This document shows positions 44,370 to 55,492 of a stretch of 64,000 nucleotides of DNA, piece after piece; position 1 is the stretch's first letter, and the number at the start of each line of letters is the position of its first letter. Where the stretch lies: the NCBI GenBank assembly GCA_963989385.1, contig OZ022511.1, positions 1,612,001 to 1,676,000 on the forward strand. Direction: 5' to 3'. This DNA comes from Ctena decussata (taxonomy: Eukaryota; Mollusca; Bivalvia; Lucinida; Lucinidae). The position numbers and the translations under genes were made by a program. The notes under the pieces are model-generated. The model worked only from the letters and a program-made list of their open reading frames with translations, had not been told where the DNA came from and made no database searches.

Positions 44370-46224
44370 TATCCCCTGTAAACTTTGTATTGGGGTTTAC
44401 CGTTTTCACGTCCGTCTGTCCGTACGTCCATCCGTCCGTAACACTCTGGTATTGCCTAATATCTTAAAAATGTACTATTGAATATTCATCAATTTCTGCA
44501 GACACATTGATATTAATATTATGTACCTACATATTAAAAAGTAAAACCTAAGGGCTTATACTCTTAGAGTTATTGCCCTTTGTAAAATTTCTTGAGAAAA
44601 ATAACTGCTTGTGTGCGCACTGTCTCTTTAACCAATGTATGTAATTCGACTAAACTAGCTCAGATACATCATTAGGACAGGGCAATGAAGTGATTAGATT
44701 TTGGTGACCTTGACCTCATTTTCAAGGTCACTACATTATTGGGCAGTTAAATGCTTGTGTGCGCATTATCTCTTTAACCAATGGCAGGAATTCGACCAAA
44801 CTAGCATAGTTATATTATTAGGTCTGGACAAAGAAGTGATTAGACTTTGGTGACCTTATCGTCATTTTCACGGTCACTACATTATAAACACTTAAAATGA
44901 GCCTTGTGTGCACTCTATCTCATGAAACAACAGATGGAATTTGACCAAACTAATATAGGTATATCTTAAGGACATGGGAAAGAAGCGATTTCACTTCGGT
45001 GACCTTGACCTCATTTTCAAGGTCACACTGGCACTTTGAAACTCCAATTTTTGATAGAAGAAAGCTTGTGTGCACACTATATTTTGAACCAATGGCTGGA
45101 ATTTTACTAAAGAAATTAGCACAGATACGTCATTAGAACTAGGCAGAGAAGTGATTAGATTTAGCTGACCTTGACCTCATTTTGAAGGTCACATTGGCAA
45201 TTTGAAACTCGAATTTTCATAGAAGAATGCTTGTGTGCACACTGTCTCTTGAACCAATGGCAGGAATTTTACCAAACTAGCACAGTTAGTTTATTAGGTC
45301 AAGACAAAGAAGTGATTAGAGTTTGGTGACCTTGAACAAATTTTGAAGGTCACAGTGGCACTTTGAAACTCAAATTTTGATAGAAGAAAGCTTGTGTGCA
45401 CACTATATTATTAACCAATGGTAGGAAATTTACCAAACTAGCATAGATACATCATTAGGACAAGGTAAGAAGTGATTAAATTTTTGAGACCTGAACTCAT
45501 TTCCAACGTCACTACATTATAAAGATTCTAAAAAATGTGGTTTGTGTTCACTCTATCTCAAGCATCAATAAATAAAATTTGACCAAAGTAGCGCAGATAC
45601 ATTATGAAGACACGGAAAAGAAGTGATTAGATTTTGGTGACCTTGGTGTCATTTTCAAGGTCAAACTGGCGCCTTGAGATTCAGATTTTAAGAGAAAAAA
45701 GCTTGTGTTTACACTTAGTCTTGAACCAAAAGCTATAATTTTACCATACTAGCACAAATACATTATTATGACAAAACAAAGAAGTGATTCATTTTCAACT
45801 ACAAAATAAAGACTCCAAAAATCAGCCTTGTGTGCACTCTGTCTCATAAATCAATAGATGGAATTTGACCAAAGTAGCACAGTTATTTCATTGGGATCGG
45901 GGAAAGAAGCGATTGATTTTTGATGTTCCTACTTGTGTCTGTATTCTCTGCTCTTGAAGGAACTTTTTTAGATTTTAATTTGACCTCATTTTCAAGGTCA
46001 CACTGCCACTTTTAAATTCCAATTTTGAAAGAAAAAAACTTGTTGTATCCCTTTTCAGTATCTTGTAAAGGAAATAATGGAGTTTCTTAAAATTTTGCAG
46101 GAAGATTGAGATCCACAAGATAAACATTTCTGCCAATTCTGTTAAGAGTTATTTCCCTTTGTAGATTTTTGTCCGGAACTAGCGTATTTTCTTTACTGAC
46201 CATTACTGTACTGGGGTATCTAAT
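44370..46224 (+). mobile_element. Tandem-core element (TATCCCCTGTAAAC family)
   Basis: The 5' end TATCCCCTGTAAACTTTG...TGGGGTTTA is a hairpin, followed by TCCGTCTGTCCGT. About ten units of about 150 bp carry GCTTGTGTGCGCAC, GAAGTGATTAGATTTTGG and a GTGACCTTGACCTCATTTTC + AAGGTCAC inverted pair. A 60-bp fragment of the 19698/20086 repeat interrupts one unit at about 45930-45985. Confidence 0.7.
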
Positions 46225-47308
46225 AAGCATTTCTTTATGACTTTTTCATTGACACTGATGCGTCACCAATTTATTAGCTTTTGTTGACATTGATGCCTTA
46301 CCAATTTATTAGTTTTTATATATATGATGTCTATTCAATTAATTTTTGTTTACATTGATGCCTAACCAATTTATTAGTTTTGATTGACATTAATGCCTAA
46401 CCGTTTTATTAGTTTTTATTGACATTACTGCCTAACCAAATTATAAGTATATATTGACATTGATGCCTTAGCTATTCCTTAGTTTTTATTGACATTGATG
46501 CCTGTCCAATTTATTAGCTTTTATTGACATTCTTGTCTAACCTATATATGCGTTTTATTGGCATCGATGCCCAACCAATATATCAGTTTTCAGGGACATT
46601 CAAACATTGATGCCATACGAATTTATAAGTTTTAATTGACATTGATGCCTAACCAATTTATTAATTTTTATTGACATTGATGTCTTACCAATTTATAAAT
46701 TTTTCTTGACATTGATGCCTAACCAGTTTATGTTTTCATTGAGATTGATGCCTTACCAATTTTTCAGCTTTTATTGACATTGATGCCTTACCAAATTATT
46801 AGTTTTAATTAATATTGATACCTTACTTATTTATTAGTTTTTTTATTGATATCAATGCCTAACCTTTTATTAGTTTTTAATTGACATTGATGTATGTCCC
46901 ATTTATTAGTTTTTATTGATTTCATGCCTAACCGAATTATTAGTTTTTTACTGACATTGGTGCTCAACATATTTATCAGTTTTATTGATATAATGCCTAA
47001 CCAATTTATTAGCTTTTATTGACATCGATGCTTTACCAATTTATTAGTTCATTGGCATTGATGCCTAACCAATATTTTTTTTTCGATATTGATGCCTTAC
47101 CAATTTATTAGCTTTTATTGATATTGACGCCTAACGAATTCATTAGTTTTTACTGACATTGATGTCTAACTAATTTATATTTTTATTGCCATTAATGCCT
47201 AACCTGTTTATTCTTTTTATGCCTCACCTATTTATTAGTTTTTATTAACATTGATGCCTTACCAATTTATTTTATATTTTAGACATTGATGCCTTACCAG
47301 TGTATTAG

Positions 47309-48249
47309 TTATCCCCTGCCGAAGGTGGTTTGATATAGTTTTCTCCATGTCCGTACGTCCGTCTGTCCATCATTACATCCGTCCGTCCTTTAGTCCTTCC
47401 ATTCGGAGCCATTACTTAGTAAGCACTTAACAGAATTTCATGAAACTTGAAAATAGCATATATCACTATAGCGCGCTGATGCACATAAAGTTTCATCCGA
47501 CTGGCTTCAGTAGTGCTTGAGCTATTGCCCTTGACTTGATTTAAAATCAAGACAGTAAGCCATATCTTTGTATCAGTTATCGAAACTGCATGAAACTTAA
47601 ACTAGATATGTATCTCCATAACGCGGTTATGCGCATAAAGTTTCATTAGAATAGCATCAGTAGTTCACGAGTTATTGCCCTTGAATCAATTTAAGATTGA
47701 CAAATTCAGCCATAATTAAGTAATCACTAAATAGAATTCTATGAAAATTCTACCAAATATGTATCACTATAAAACACTGATACATCTTACGTTTTGTCGG
47801 AATTGCTTCAGTAAGCAACGAGTTATTGGCCTTGAATTGTTTAAAAATCAACAAATTGAGTCATAACTAACCAATGAATGGAATTTCATGAAACTTAAAG
47901 CAATTATATATTATCATGACACAGCAGCGCACATGAACTTTTGTCATAATCGCATCAGTAGTGCATGATTTAATGCCTTTGAATTCATTTAGATCCACAA
48001 ATTAGCCATAACTAAGGTATCGATGTACAAAATTTCTTAAAACTAAATTAAAGATGTATCATCAAATTGCAGTGATGATGAGACAGGCGTTTATGAACAG
48101 CTACAGTTTATACATCACTTATGCCAGAGTTATTTCCCTTGATTTGATTTACATGATCCAGCAGTAACTAAGTGAACAACATTTTATGAAACTTAAAATA
48201 ACCCATAAAAAACAGGACCACTTCGGCGGGGGATATGAATTCACCGAAT
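47309..48249 (+). mobile_element. Tandem-core element (TATCCCCTGCCGAAG family)
   Basis: Starts with TATCCCCTGCCGAAGGTGG and TCCGTACGTCCGTCTGTCC. Units of about 150 bp share CATAACTAAGxAATCACT and ATGAAACTTAAA motifs. It ends after ACTTCGGCGGGGGATATGAA...CCCTGTTTTTG, where the minisatellite resumes. Confidence 0.7.
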
Positions 48250-49092
48250 TTCCCTGTTTTTGTTGACATTGATGCCTAACCAATTTATTTGTTTTTATTT
48301 ACATTGAAGCCTAACCATTTTATTTTTATTTACATTGATGCCTGACAAATTTATAAGTTTATATTGACATTGATGTCCAACCAATTTATTAGTTTATATT
48401 GACATTGATGCCTAACCAATTTATAAGTTTTTATTTACATTGATGCCTTACCCAAATATATGTTTATATTTACATTGATGCCTGACCAATTTAATAATTT
48501 TCATTTACATTGATGCCAAACCAATTTATTAGTTTTTATTTACATTGATACCTAACCAATTTATTAGTTTTTATTTACATTGATGCCTAACCAATATATT
48601 GGTTTATATTTACATTGATGCCTAACCAATTTATTAGTTTTATTTACATTGATGCCTAAACAATTTATTATTTTTTATTTACATGGGTGCCTAACCAATT
48701 TATTAGTTTATATTGACATTGATGCCTAACCAATTTATTAGTTTTTATTTACTTTGATGCCTTACCAATTTATTAGTTTTTATTTACATTGATGCCTAAC
48801 CAATTTAATAATTTTCATTTACATTGATGCCTAACCAATTTATTAGTTTTTATTGACATTGATGCCTAACCAATTTATTAGTTTATATTGACATTGATGC
48901 CGAACCAATTTATTAGTTTATATTGACATTGATGTCTTACCAATTTATTAGTTTATATTGACATTAATGCCTAACCAATTTATTAGTTTTTTAATTACAC
49001 TGATGCCTAACCGATATATTTACATTGATGCCTAACCAATTTATTAGTTCTTATTTACATTGATGCCTAACCAATTTATTAATTTTTATTAG

Positions 49093-50580
49093 CGCGCCTG
49101 AACGAAAGTTCAGGAAGAGCTATTATTGTCACCACGGCGTCCGCGTCCGCGTTCGAATTTGATGTTTTGGTTAAAGTTTTTTTAAAGACCTATATCTCCT
49201 TAACCCATGGATGGATTCTTTTGATACTTGCATTGTAGTTAGATATTGGTCGAAAGTTTAACAGGGCACCACCCCCACCCCACTCAGTGACCTTGATGTC
49301 AAGGCCATGGACTTAGAAAATTGGGAGTTTTTTTGGACTGGATATTTTGGTTAAAGTTTTATAAAGCCCAATTTCTCCTTAACCCATGGATGGATTCCTT
49401 TGATACTTGCAAAGAAGTTAGATATTGGTCTAAAGTTTTCAAAGGTACTACCCCCATTCCTTTCAGTGACCTTGATGTCAAGGTCATGGACTTAGTAAAT
49501 TGTCTTTTTATTGATTGGATGTTTTGGTTAAAGATTTTTAAAGACACATATCTCCTGAACCCATAGATGAATTCTTTTTATATTTGCACTGTAGTTAGAT
49601 CTACAGAGTACTACCCCAACCCCGTTCAGTGACCTGGATGTCAAGGTCAAAGACTTATGAAATGTTGGTCTTTATTAAAGTTTTGTAAATGCATATTGAT
49701 TCATAATGCTTTGCAGAGATTATACTTGAACTGATGTTAGACACTTGTTTTAGTTTTTACAAAACACTTTATACTTACTCCACTGGATGACCTTGACTCA
49801 TTGACGAGTTAGAGGGTTATCATGCGAACCGAACAACCAACTAAATGTTTTGTACCACTTCAGAAACCGAGGGTGAGTTGGGCCTATAAAATCGATTTAA
49901 GCCCCCCAGTAATTCATTACTGACCGTTCCAAGGCGGTAGTTCTGTTGTGGTTCTTTGTTGCCTGTTTTTGGTGTCAGAGTTTCTGTGATGTTTTACCTT
50001 ATGTATGTTATTATTATTTTTGGTTCGGTTTGGGTTGCTGAGTGGCCACCTTTTGGGAACAAGCTTCTCACTCGGTTGGCCATATGTTCTCTGTATCTTG
50101 ATTATTTGTAATCTTAGTTGTTTCCAACTATGGTTTGAGGGCTGGATTTGGATTTTGATTGTTTCAGTCCCTGGTCTTTGCATACTTTTTACTTTTAGAA
50201 TTTTGTCTTAAAGATTTTGGTAAAAGTTTTATATTTATGAAGACATTATTTCACAGTGCCACGATGATGGACTCAGTTTATACTAATACTTGGACTGATG
50301 TTAGATAATGGTTCAGGGTTTTGATACATCCTAGCCCCCTCCCCCTACTACTCAGTTTTTTTTTACCTCAAGCTCATGGACTTTGAAATTTCATTTCATT
50401 TTTCTTTATTTTGATTTTATTTCAAGACTTATTTCTGAGATAGCTTTTGTTTATAAATGTGTTTTCATTTTGGACATGCTTGCCTGAAGTTTTATGCATA
50501 GCAGTCCACACCACCATAGCGGCTGAGTGATGGGCAAGCACCAGTTTAGGCGAGATATGCTGTCAGGCGACAGCTCTTGT
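49093..50580 (+). mobile_element. Tandem-core element (AGCTCGCCTGAAC family), copy 2, with an internal insertion
   Basis: Begins GCGCGCCTGAACGAAAGTTC, with the same unit order as 42603-43786, and ends GCTGTCAGGCGACAGC + TCTTGT before the minisatellite. Relative to copy 1, about 49799-50196 replaces a 16-bp stretch at the position equivalent to 43376. Confidence 0.85.
49799..50196 (-). repeat. Dispersed repeat family 'ACCGCCTTGG', longest copy (about 400 bp)
   Basis: On the minus strand it begins AAAAGTAAAAAGTATGCAAA. It passes through GACCAGGGACTGAAACAATC and CTACCGCCTTGGAACGGTCA, and ends near TAACTCGTCAATGAG. Boundaries come from comparison with the uninterrupted element at 43360-43400. 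The first 70 bp are nearly identical to the insert in the SINE at 21837-21968. Confidence 0.8.
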
Positions 50581-50844
50581 TTACATTGATGCCTAACTAA
50601 TTTATTAGGTTATATTGGCATTGATATCTAGCCAATTTATTAGTTTATATTGACATTGATGCCTAGCCAATTTATTAGTTTTTACTTACATTGATGCCGA
50701 ACCAATATATTAGTTTATATTGATATTGATGTCTAACATATATATATTAGTTTTTATTGACATTGATGCCTAACCTATTTATTTGTTTTTCAAAATTATA
50801 TATAGTGCTTCTATAAATATTTTGAACAGCATATTCGAACTTAC

Positions 50845-52222
50845 CAAATGCATACAAACTTGGATGTATACAACCGTAGCAAAATACTTCTGACACAGCA
50901 AACACACTATATGGCGTCCAAGTGAAGATGAAGGCAAACAATAATGTCGACATTGTCCTTGCTGCTTTGTGTTCTTTTGTTATTTGTTGGCGCCCTCTAC
51001 GGCTTGCTTTCTTCCTTACTTTATCTACAGTAAATATTGTTTGGGCCACTAATTGCATTCTTTTCTTTGACGACATGACTTCACGATCAGACTCAGCAAT
51101 ATTCTCGGTAATAGGTTTCAATGAGCCTGGCATCTTTTCTTTCTGACCTGCCGCTAAGTTTGCACTTGCTGCTGGCTGATCGTCATTGATCGGTAAAATT
51201 GCATCGAAACTTTGAACACAAACATGCTTCTTTCTTAAGGGTTGTACATCTGGTGAGGAATCTCTCAATTCTGCTCCAGGATTAATACAACCTTCAGTGG
51301 CTTCAAACGTATCAACACACGTTACTTCGTAACCATTCCCATCGTGAGCTAATACAGTGTTTATGTCATTTGAAGAGTACGATGGCAACTCTTTACAAAA
51401 TCTTGTTAAACTTTGTGACTTGTCTAGGGTCTGCGATTTAAAAGAGGATTTCAAGCGCATGCGTCGTTTCTTTATTTCTCGGTAAATGTAACAGTAAACA
51501 ATGATCATAACAAAAACTGGAACATAAAATCCTACTAAAGATGTTATAATTGTTATATATGTATTAGTTTGAAGAAATTGAATATAGCACATATCATCGG
51601 GAACTGTCCTTTCACCATCAATATATGGCCAGGCAAATATCCAAGGAGGCCACGTAAGCAACGGTATCAGCCATGCACAGACTATCATAATGCGGACTCT
51701 TTTTCCGGTTCTTGGGCCTGTATAAGTTGTTGGCCTTGTTACGGAGAGAAGTCTATCGAAAGAAATAAATACGAGGTTTGCTACAGAAGCATAACTAACA
51801 GTATAATCCATAGAGAGCCAAATGTCACAGATGAAAGGGCCGAGAGGCCAATATCCCAGCAAAAGATACAATGTATAAAGAGGCATTGAAACTAAGCCGA
51901 CACAAAAGTCAGACACAGCAAGGCTCAAAGGAAAACGATTAATTGTCGATGCATGCAACTGTTTATTTAAATTGAAAGCAACGATCACCAAAAGATTGCC
52001 TCCTATTGTAAAAAGAGACAGAATACTGACAATAAAAGATATTACAACAATTTCTGCCATCGTGTGATGGGACTCTGGTACTCTTGTGGATAAGCTGTCA
52101 TTGTCTGGACTATTTGAAATGGTTCCGTTACAAAATGTATAGTTGTCATACAATGTATAGTTATCATATGATGTGCAGTTATTATACACTGTAGAATTAA
52201 TGCATATTACTGATTCTTCCAT
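50845..52222 (-). CDS. Muscarinic acetylcholine receptor-like GPCR, exon encoding N-terminus to extracellular loop 3
   Basis: A class A GPCR at the plasma membrane; by similarity it would bind acetylcholine. The start is taken at ATG 52222 (context GCCATGG), although an in-frame ATG lies 15 codons upstream. The extracellular N-terminus (1-55) has six N-glycosylation sequons. TM1 has GGNLLVIVAF; TM2 SLAVSDFCVG; TM3 begins after C132. Asp139 is the amine-binding residue, followed by Tyr140, and the DRY motif is DRL (156-158). ICL2/TM4/ECL2 contain TRPTTY and WPPWIFAWPYIDGERTVP with C212; TM5 has T224, T227 and FYVPV. ICL3 is about 165 residues. TM6 is FAFIFTWTPYSVFAV. After CIHPSLYAFG a GTAAGT donor at 50844 follows (phase 1), so TM7/NPxxY must lie on another exon that I did not find. 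ECL2 resembles invertebrate muscarinic receptors most. Oddities: the conserved TM6 Asn (6.52) is Ser439 and the TM3 Asn (3.37) is Tyr144. Confidence 0.88.
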
Positions 52223-53284
52223 GGCGATAATGATATTCAAATAACCGTAGTATCCGTTATTTCGCAATAGACTATATATAAAATTAATCCGGGCTGGAAA
52301 TTATTCCACAATACCTGAAGCACCCAAAATTCTATTGCTAAATGTTAAACAGGTGCATCCTCTACGAAATGCTATAGTTAGAGAATTAACAGTAGCATCC
52401 GCCACAAAATTCTTTTGTTATATTGTTAAACTGTAGCATCCGCTACAAACATCTATTCTTATATTGTTAGTAGCATCAGCTACTATTACAAATCAACAAT
52501 AGAAATTTGTGTACTTAATTTCCTTCTTGCTTAATCAAATGTTAAAGAGTCACTAAAATTGTTAACAAAGAAATGGACACTTCGATATTTTTTTCAATAC
52601 CACAAATGAGTGAGCATCAGGGAAACAAGAGAATGAACAATCAACAACAGCAAGAAAACGTTAGATTTTATACTGATTTTACAATCCTGACTTTTCAGTT
52701 TCATCTGACAGCAATAAACAAAGACTGCCAAGTCCGAAACTCTAATAATTGTTCTTAATTCCGGTGTTAATAAGGTTTTCCTTCCATTCTTCCAGTCAGT
52801 TAAAAGTCCTGTTTCATTGTAATCATACTATGTTTATCATCATCGTCCGTAACCTAGGTGCACTTCATTTCGTTTATCATATGATTTTATATTGCTTCTT
52901 TACGCGTATGCGCCACTACTTCCTATTTGAAAATTTTGGAAAACAGCACAACTTATAGGCCATTCGCATGTGCCATAAAGCAAGTTGACTATGAAATATT
53001 TAAATTCTTAACTTTGCCTTTAGCCTTGCCTTTCATCTTGAACCATTTTTCTTTAATGATTTAAATGTCAGCCACGACATGAGAAAGGGTACCTTTCTGA
53101 AGTTAAGTACTTCTCAGAAGAAAAACAATATCGGTTGCAGTCCTATATACGTAATACCCACGACATCCCTACAACGTAAGAACTCTATCTCTCATTTCTT
53201 CTGAATAATACGATAGTTCATTTTGATTTACCAGGAGCTGAGAGAAATTATCAGGAGTCAACATCCATAGGACGAGGGGTTTTC
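52223..53284. other. Upstream region of the receptor exon
   Basis: AT-rich. On the receptor strand, TATATATAGTCTATTG lies just upstream of the first in-frame ATG, a weak TATA candidate. A small minisatellite is at 52345-52485. No other gene is supported. Confidence 0.4.
52345..52485. repeat. Minisatellite (GTAGCATCCGCTACAA), about three units
   Basis: Units of about 55-65 bp share GTAGCATCCGCxACAAA and TTTTGTTATATTGTTA-like segments. Confidence 0.7.
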
Positions 53285-55482
53285 CTGAAGTGACCATGAC
53301 GACGGTGATGATGTCCTTCCAAATTCGTCTGAAGAAGGCTAGACAGCCAACCGAGCCAAGACTAAAGTTTGATCTTGAGAAGTTAAGAGACCCAGAAGTG
53401 GCCAAAGCAACACTAGGTGGGAATTTCGCACCACTCATTGGTCTGAGGGATAATGACATAAACATAGATACCATGATAACCACCTACAATACAGTAGTGA
53501 CTGATGCAGCCAGTGAGATACTTAGGAAGGAACGTCGTAGGAAAAAGCCCTGGGTCACCAGAGATGGTCTCGACCTCTGTGATGAGAGGAGAAATTTGAA
53601 GAAGAAGCGGTATGAAGCAGGAGGAGCAAAAGAATACAGCGAAGCAAACAAGAGGATTAAGAAGGCAGTGAAGGAAGCTAAGGAGGACTGGATAGCTAGC
53701 CAGTGCGAGGAGATCGAAACTTGCCTGAACAAAAACAACAGCAAGAAAGCATACCAGCTGGTGAAGGATCTAACTTCATTGAAACAGGGTAGATCCACAA
53801 CTATCCAGGACAGGTCTGGGAAATGCCTTACAGAGGAACAAGAGATTCTCAGCAGATGGACAGAATATTGCTCAGAACTATATATTCATGAGACTTACGG
53901 TGACAATACGGTTCTGGACTGCAATCAGCCCCCAGAAGAAGATCAACAACCGATCCTTCGTGAGGAAGTTGAGATTGCAGTAGCAGCCTTAAAGAAGGGG
54001 AAGTCTGCTGGAGTTGATAATATACCAGCAGATCTTGTTCAGGCTGGCGGGGAGACCATGATTGATGTTTGAACAGATATCTGTAACAGGATCTGGAGAG
54101 CAGGACAATGACCTACCCCATGGACTCAGTCACTGATTATTGCACTCCCTAAAAAGGGCAACCTACAGCTCTGCCAGAACTACAAAACCATCAGCCTCAT
54201 CATTCATTCAAGCAAAGTCATGCTGAGAGTCTTCTTGAACAGGCTTAAACCACAAGCCGAATAGAGATAGTCGCTGAGGAACAGGCTGGGTTCCGAGCAG
54301 GAAGGAGCACCACAAAACAGATTGTCAACCTTAGAACCCTGTGTGAAAAGTATCTCCAACATGGAAGAATCTGTACCATGACTTCATTGATTTCAAAATA
54401 GCCTTTGACAGGGTATGGCATGCAGCCTTATGGGCCACCATGCGGAAGTACAATATCAGTGCAAATCTAGTTCGCACCATTGAACAGCTATACGACAAGG
54501 CTACAAGTGCAGTCCTGATAAATGGCAGCACAGGAGAATGGTTCAAGACTACAGTTGGAGGAAGACAAGGATGTCTTCTGTCACCCGCCCTCTTCAACAT
54601 TTTTCTCGAACGGATCATGTCTGATGCTCTGGAAGAACATGACGGAAAGGTTAGCATAGGCGGCAGAAACATTACCAATCTGCAGTTTGCCGATGACACA
54701 GACGCTCTAGCTGAAGCAGAGCAGGAACTAGAAGCTCTAGTTGAAAGTCTCGACCAAACCTGTACAAGGTATAAGATGGAGATCGGTGCTGAGAAGACCA
54801 AACTAAAGACGAACAGAGCAGATGGCATCCAGAGGGAGATCAAGGTAAAAGGGCAGAGGCTGGGTACCGTAACAAGCTTTAAATACCTTGGAGCAGTTGT
54901 CTCAGATAATGGCTTAAAACAGGAGGTTCTCTCAAGGATTGCACAAGCCACTTCAGCTCTTACCAAGCTGAAACCAATTTGGAGAGATAACAACACATCT
55001 CTTGGATCAAAGGTGAAACTTATGCGCTCCCTTGTCATTTCCATATTTGTGTAGGCCTGTGAATCGTGGACCTTGACAGCAGAGTTAGAAAAAAGAACGC
55101 AGGTCTTTGAGATGAGATGCTACCGAAGGCTACTGAACATTTCATACAAGGACCATATAACCAATGAGGCGGTTCGCAGAAAGATCCAAGCAGCCATTGG
55201 AGAACATGATGAACTCCTGGTGCAAACTAAGGTGGTTTGGCCACGTCTCAAGGTCTTCCGGTTTAGTAAAGACGATTCTACAGGGCACAGTGAAAGGAAA
55301 AAGAAGAAGAGGTAGACAGAGGAAGAGGTGAGAAGACAATATTAAAGAATGGACAGGAATGGATTTTCCCAGCTCAACTTGGACAGCTGAAAACAAGACA
55401 AGGTGGAAAGGGATTGTTTCGAAGTCATCTGAGGTGCCCCAACGACCTAGTAAGGTTATGGGATAGAATAGAATAGAATAGA
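53285..55482 (+). pseudogene. 5'-truncated RTE-like LINE with broken RT
   Basis: Starts near the end of the endonuclease/linker (SFQIRLKKARQ). The open frame 53290-54072 holds the linker (RRKKPWVTRDGLDLCDERR, VKEAKEDWIASQCEEIE) and RT fingers (EVEIAVAALKKGKSAGVDNI). TGA codons at 54070 and 54109, a TAG near 54262 and frame changes to about 54400 break the next part (IALPKKGN, EQAGFRAGRST, DFKIAFDRVWHAAL). 54440-55054 has VGGRQGCLLSPALFNIFLER and LQFADDTDALAE. A TAG at 55052 precedes the tail (ACESWTLTAELE, RCYRRLLNISYKDHITNE, RRGRQ.KRWEDNIKEWTGMDF). It ends with (GAATA)n at 55460-55482. It is of a different clade from the three LINEs at 3-16 kb. Inactive. Confidence 0.9.
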
Positions 55483-55492
55483 GAGAACTTAT

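Larger units (their letters stand above)
40905..50790. repeat. Minisatellite of about 35 bp, split into six blocks by nested elements
   Basis: The monomer is roughly GACATTGATGCCTAACCAAT followed by TTATTAGTTTTTATT. Blocks: 40905-41179, 42112-42128, 44255-44369, 46225-47308, 48250-49092 and 50581-50790, about 2.5 kb in total. Between the blocks are tandem-core elements: 41180-42111, 42129-44254, 44370-46224, 47309-48249 and 49093-50580. The array is AT-rich and non-coding, and lies in the first intron downstream of the receptor exon. Confidence 0.9.

Noticed and set aside
40905..50790. CRISPR-like look of regularly spaced short repeats
   Set aside because: The units are contiguous AT-rich minisatellite monomers with no unique spacers, and the sequence is clearly eukaryotic.
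54331..55044. 237-codon minus-strand open frame as a gene
   Set aside because: It is the shadow of the LINE reverse transcriptase on the opposite strand.
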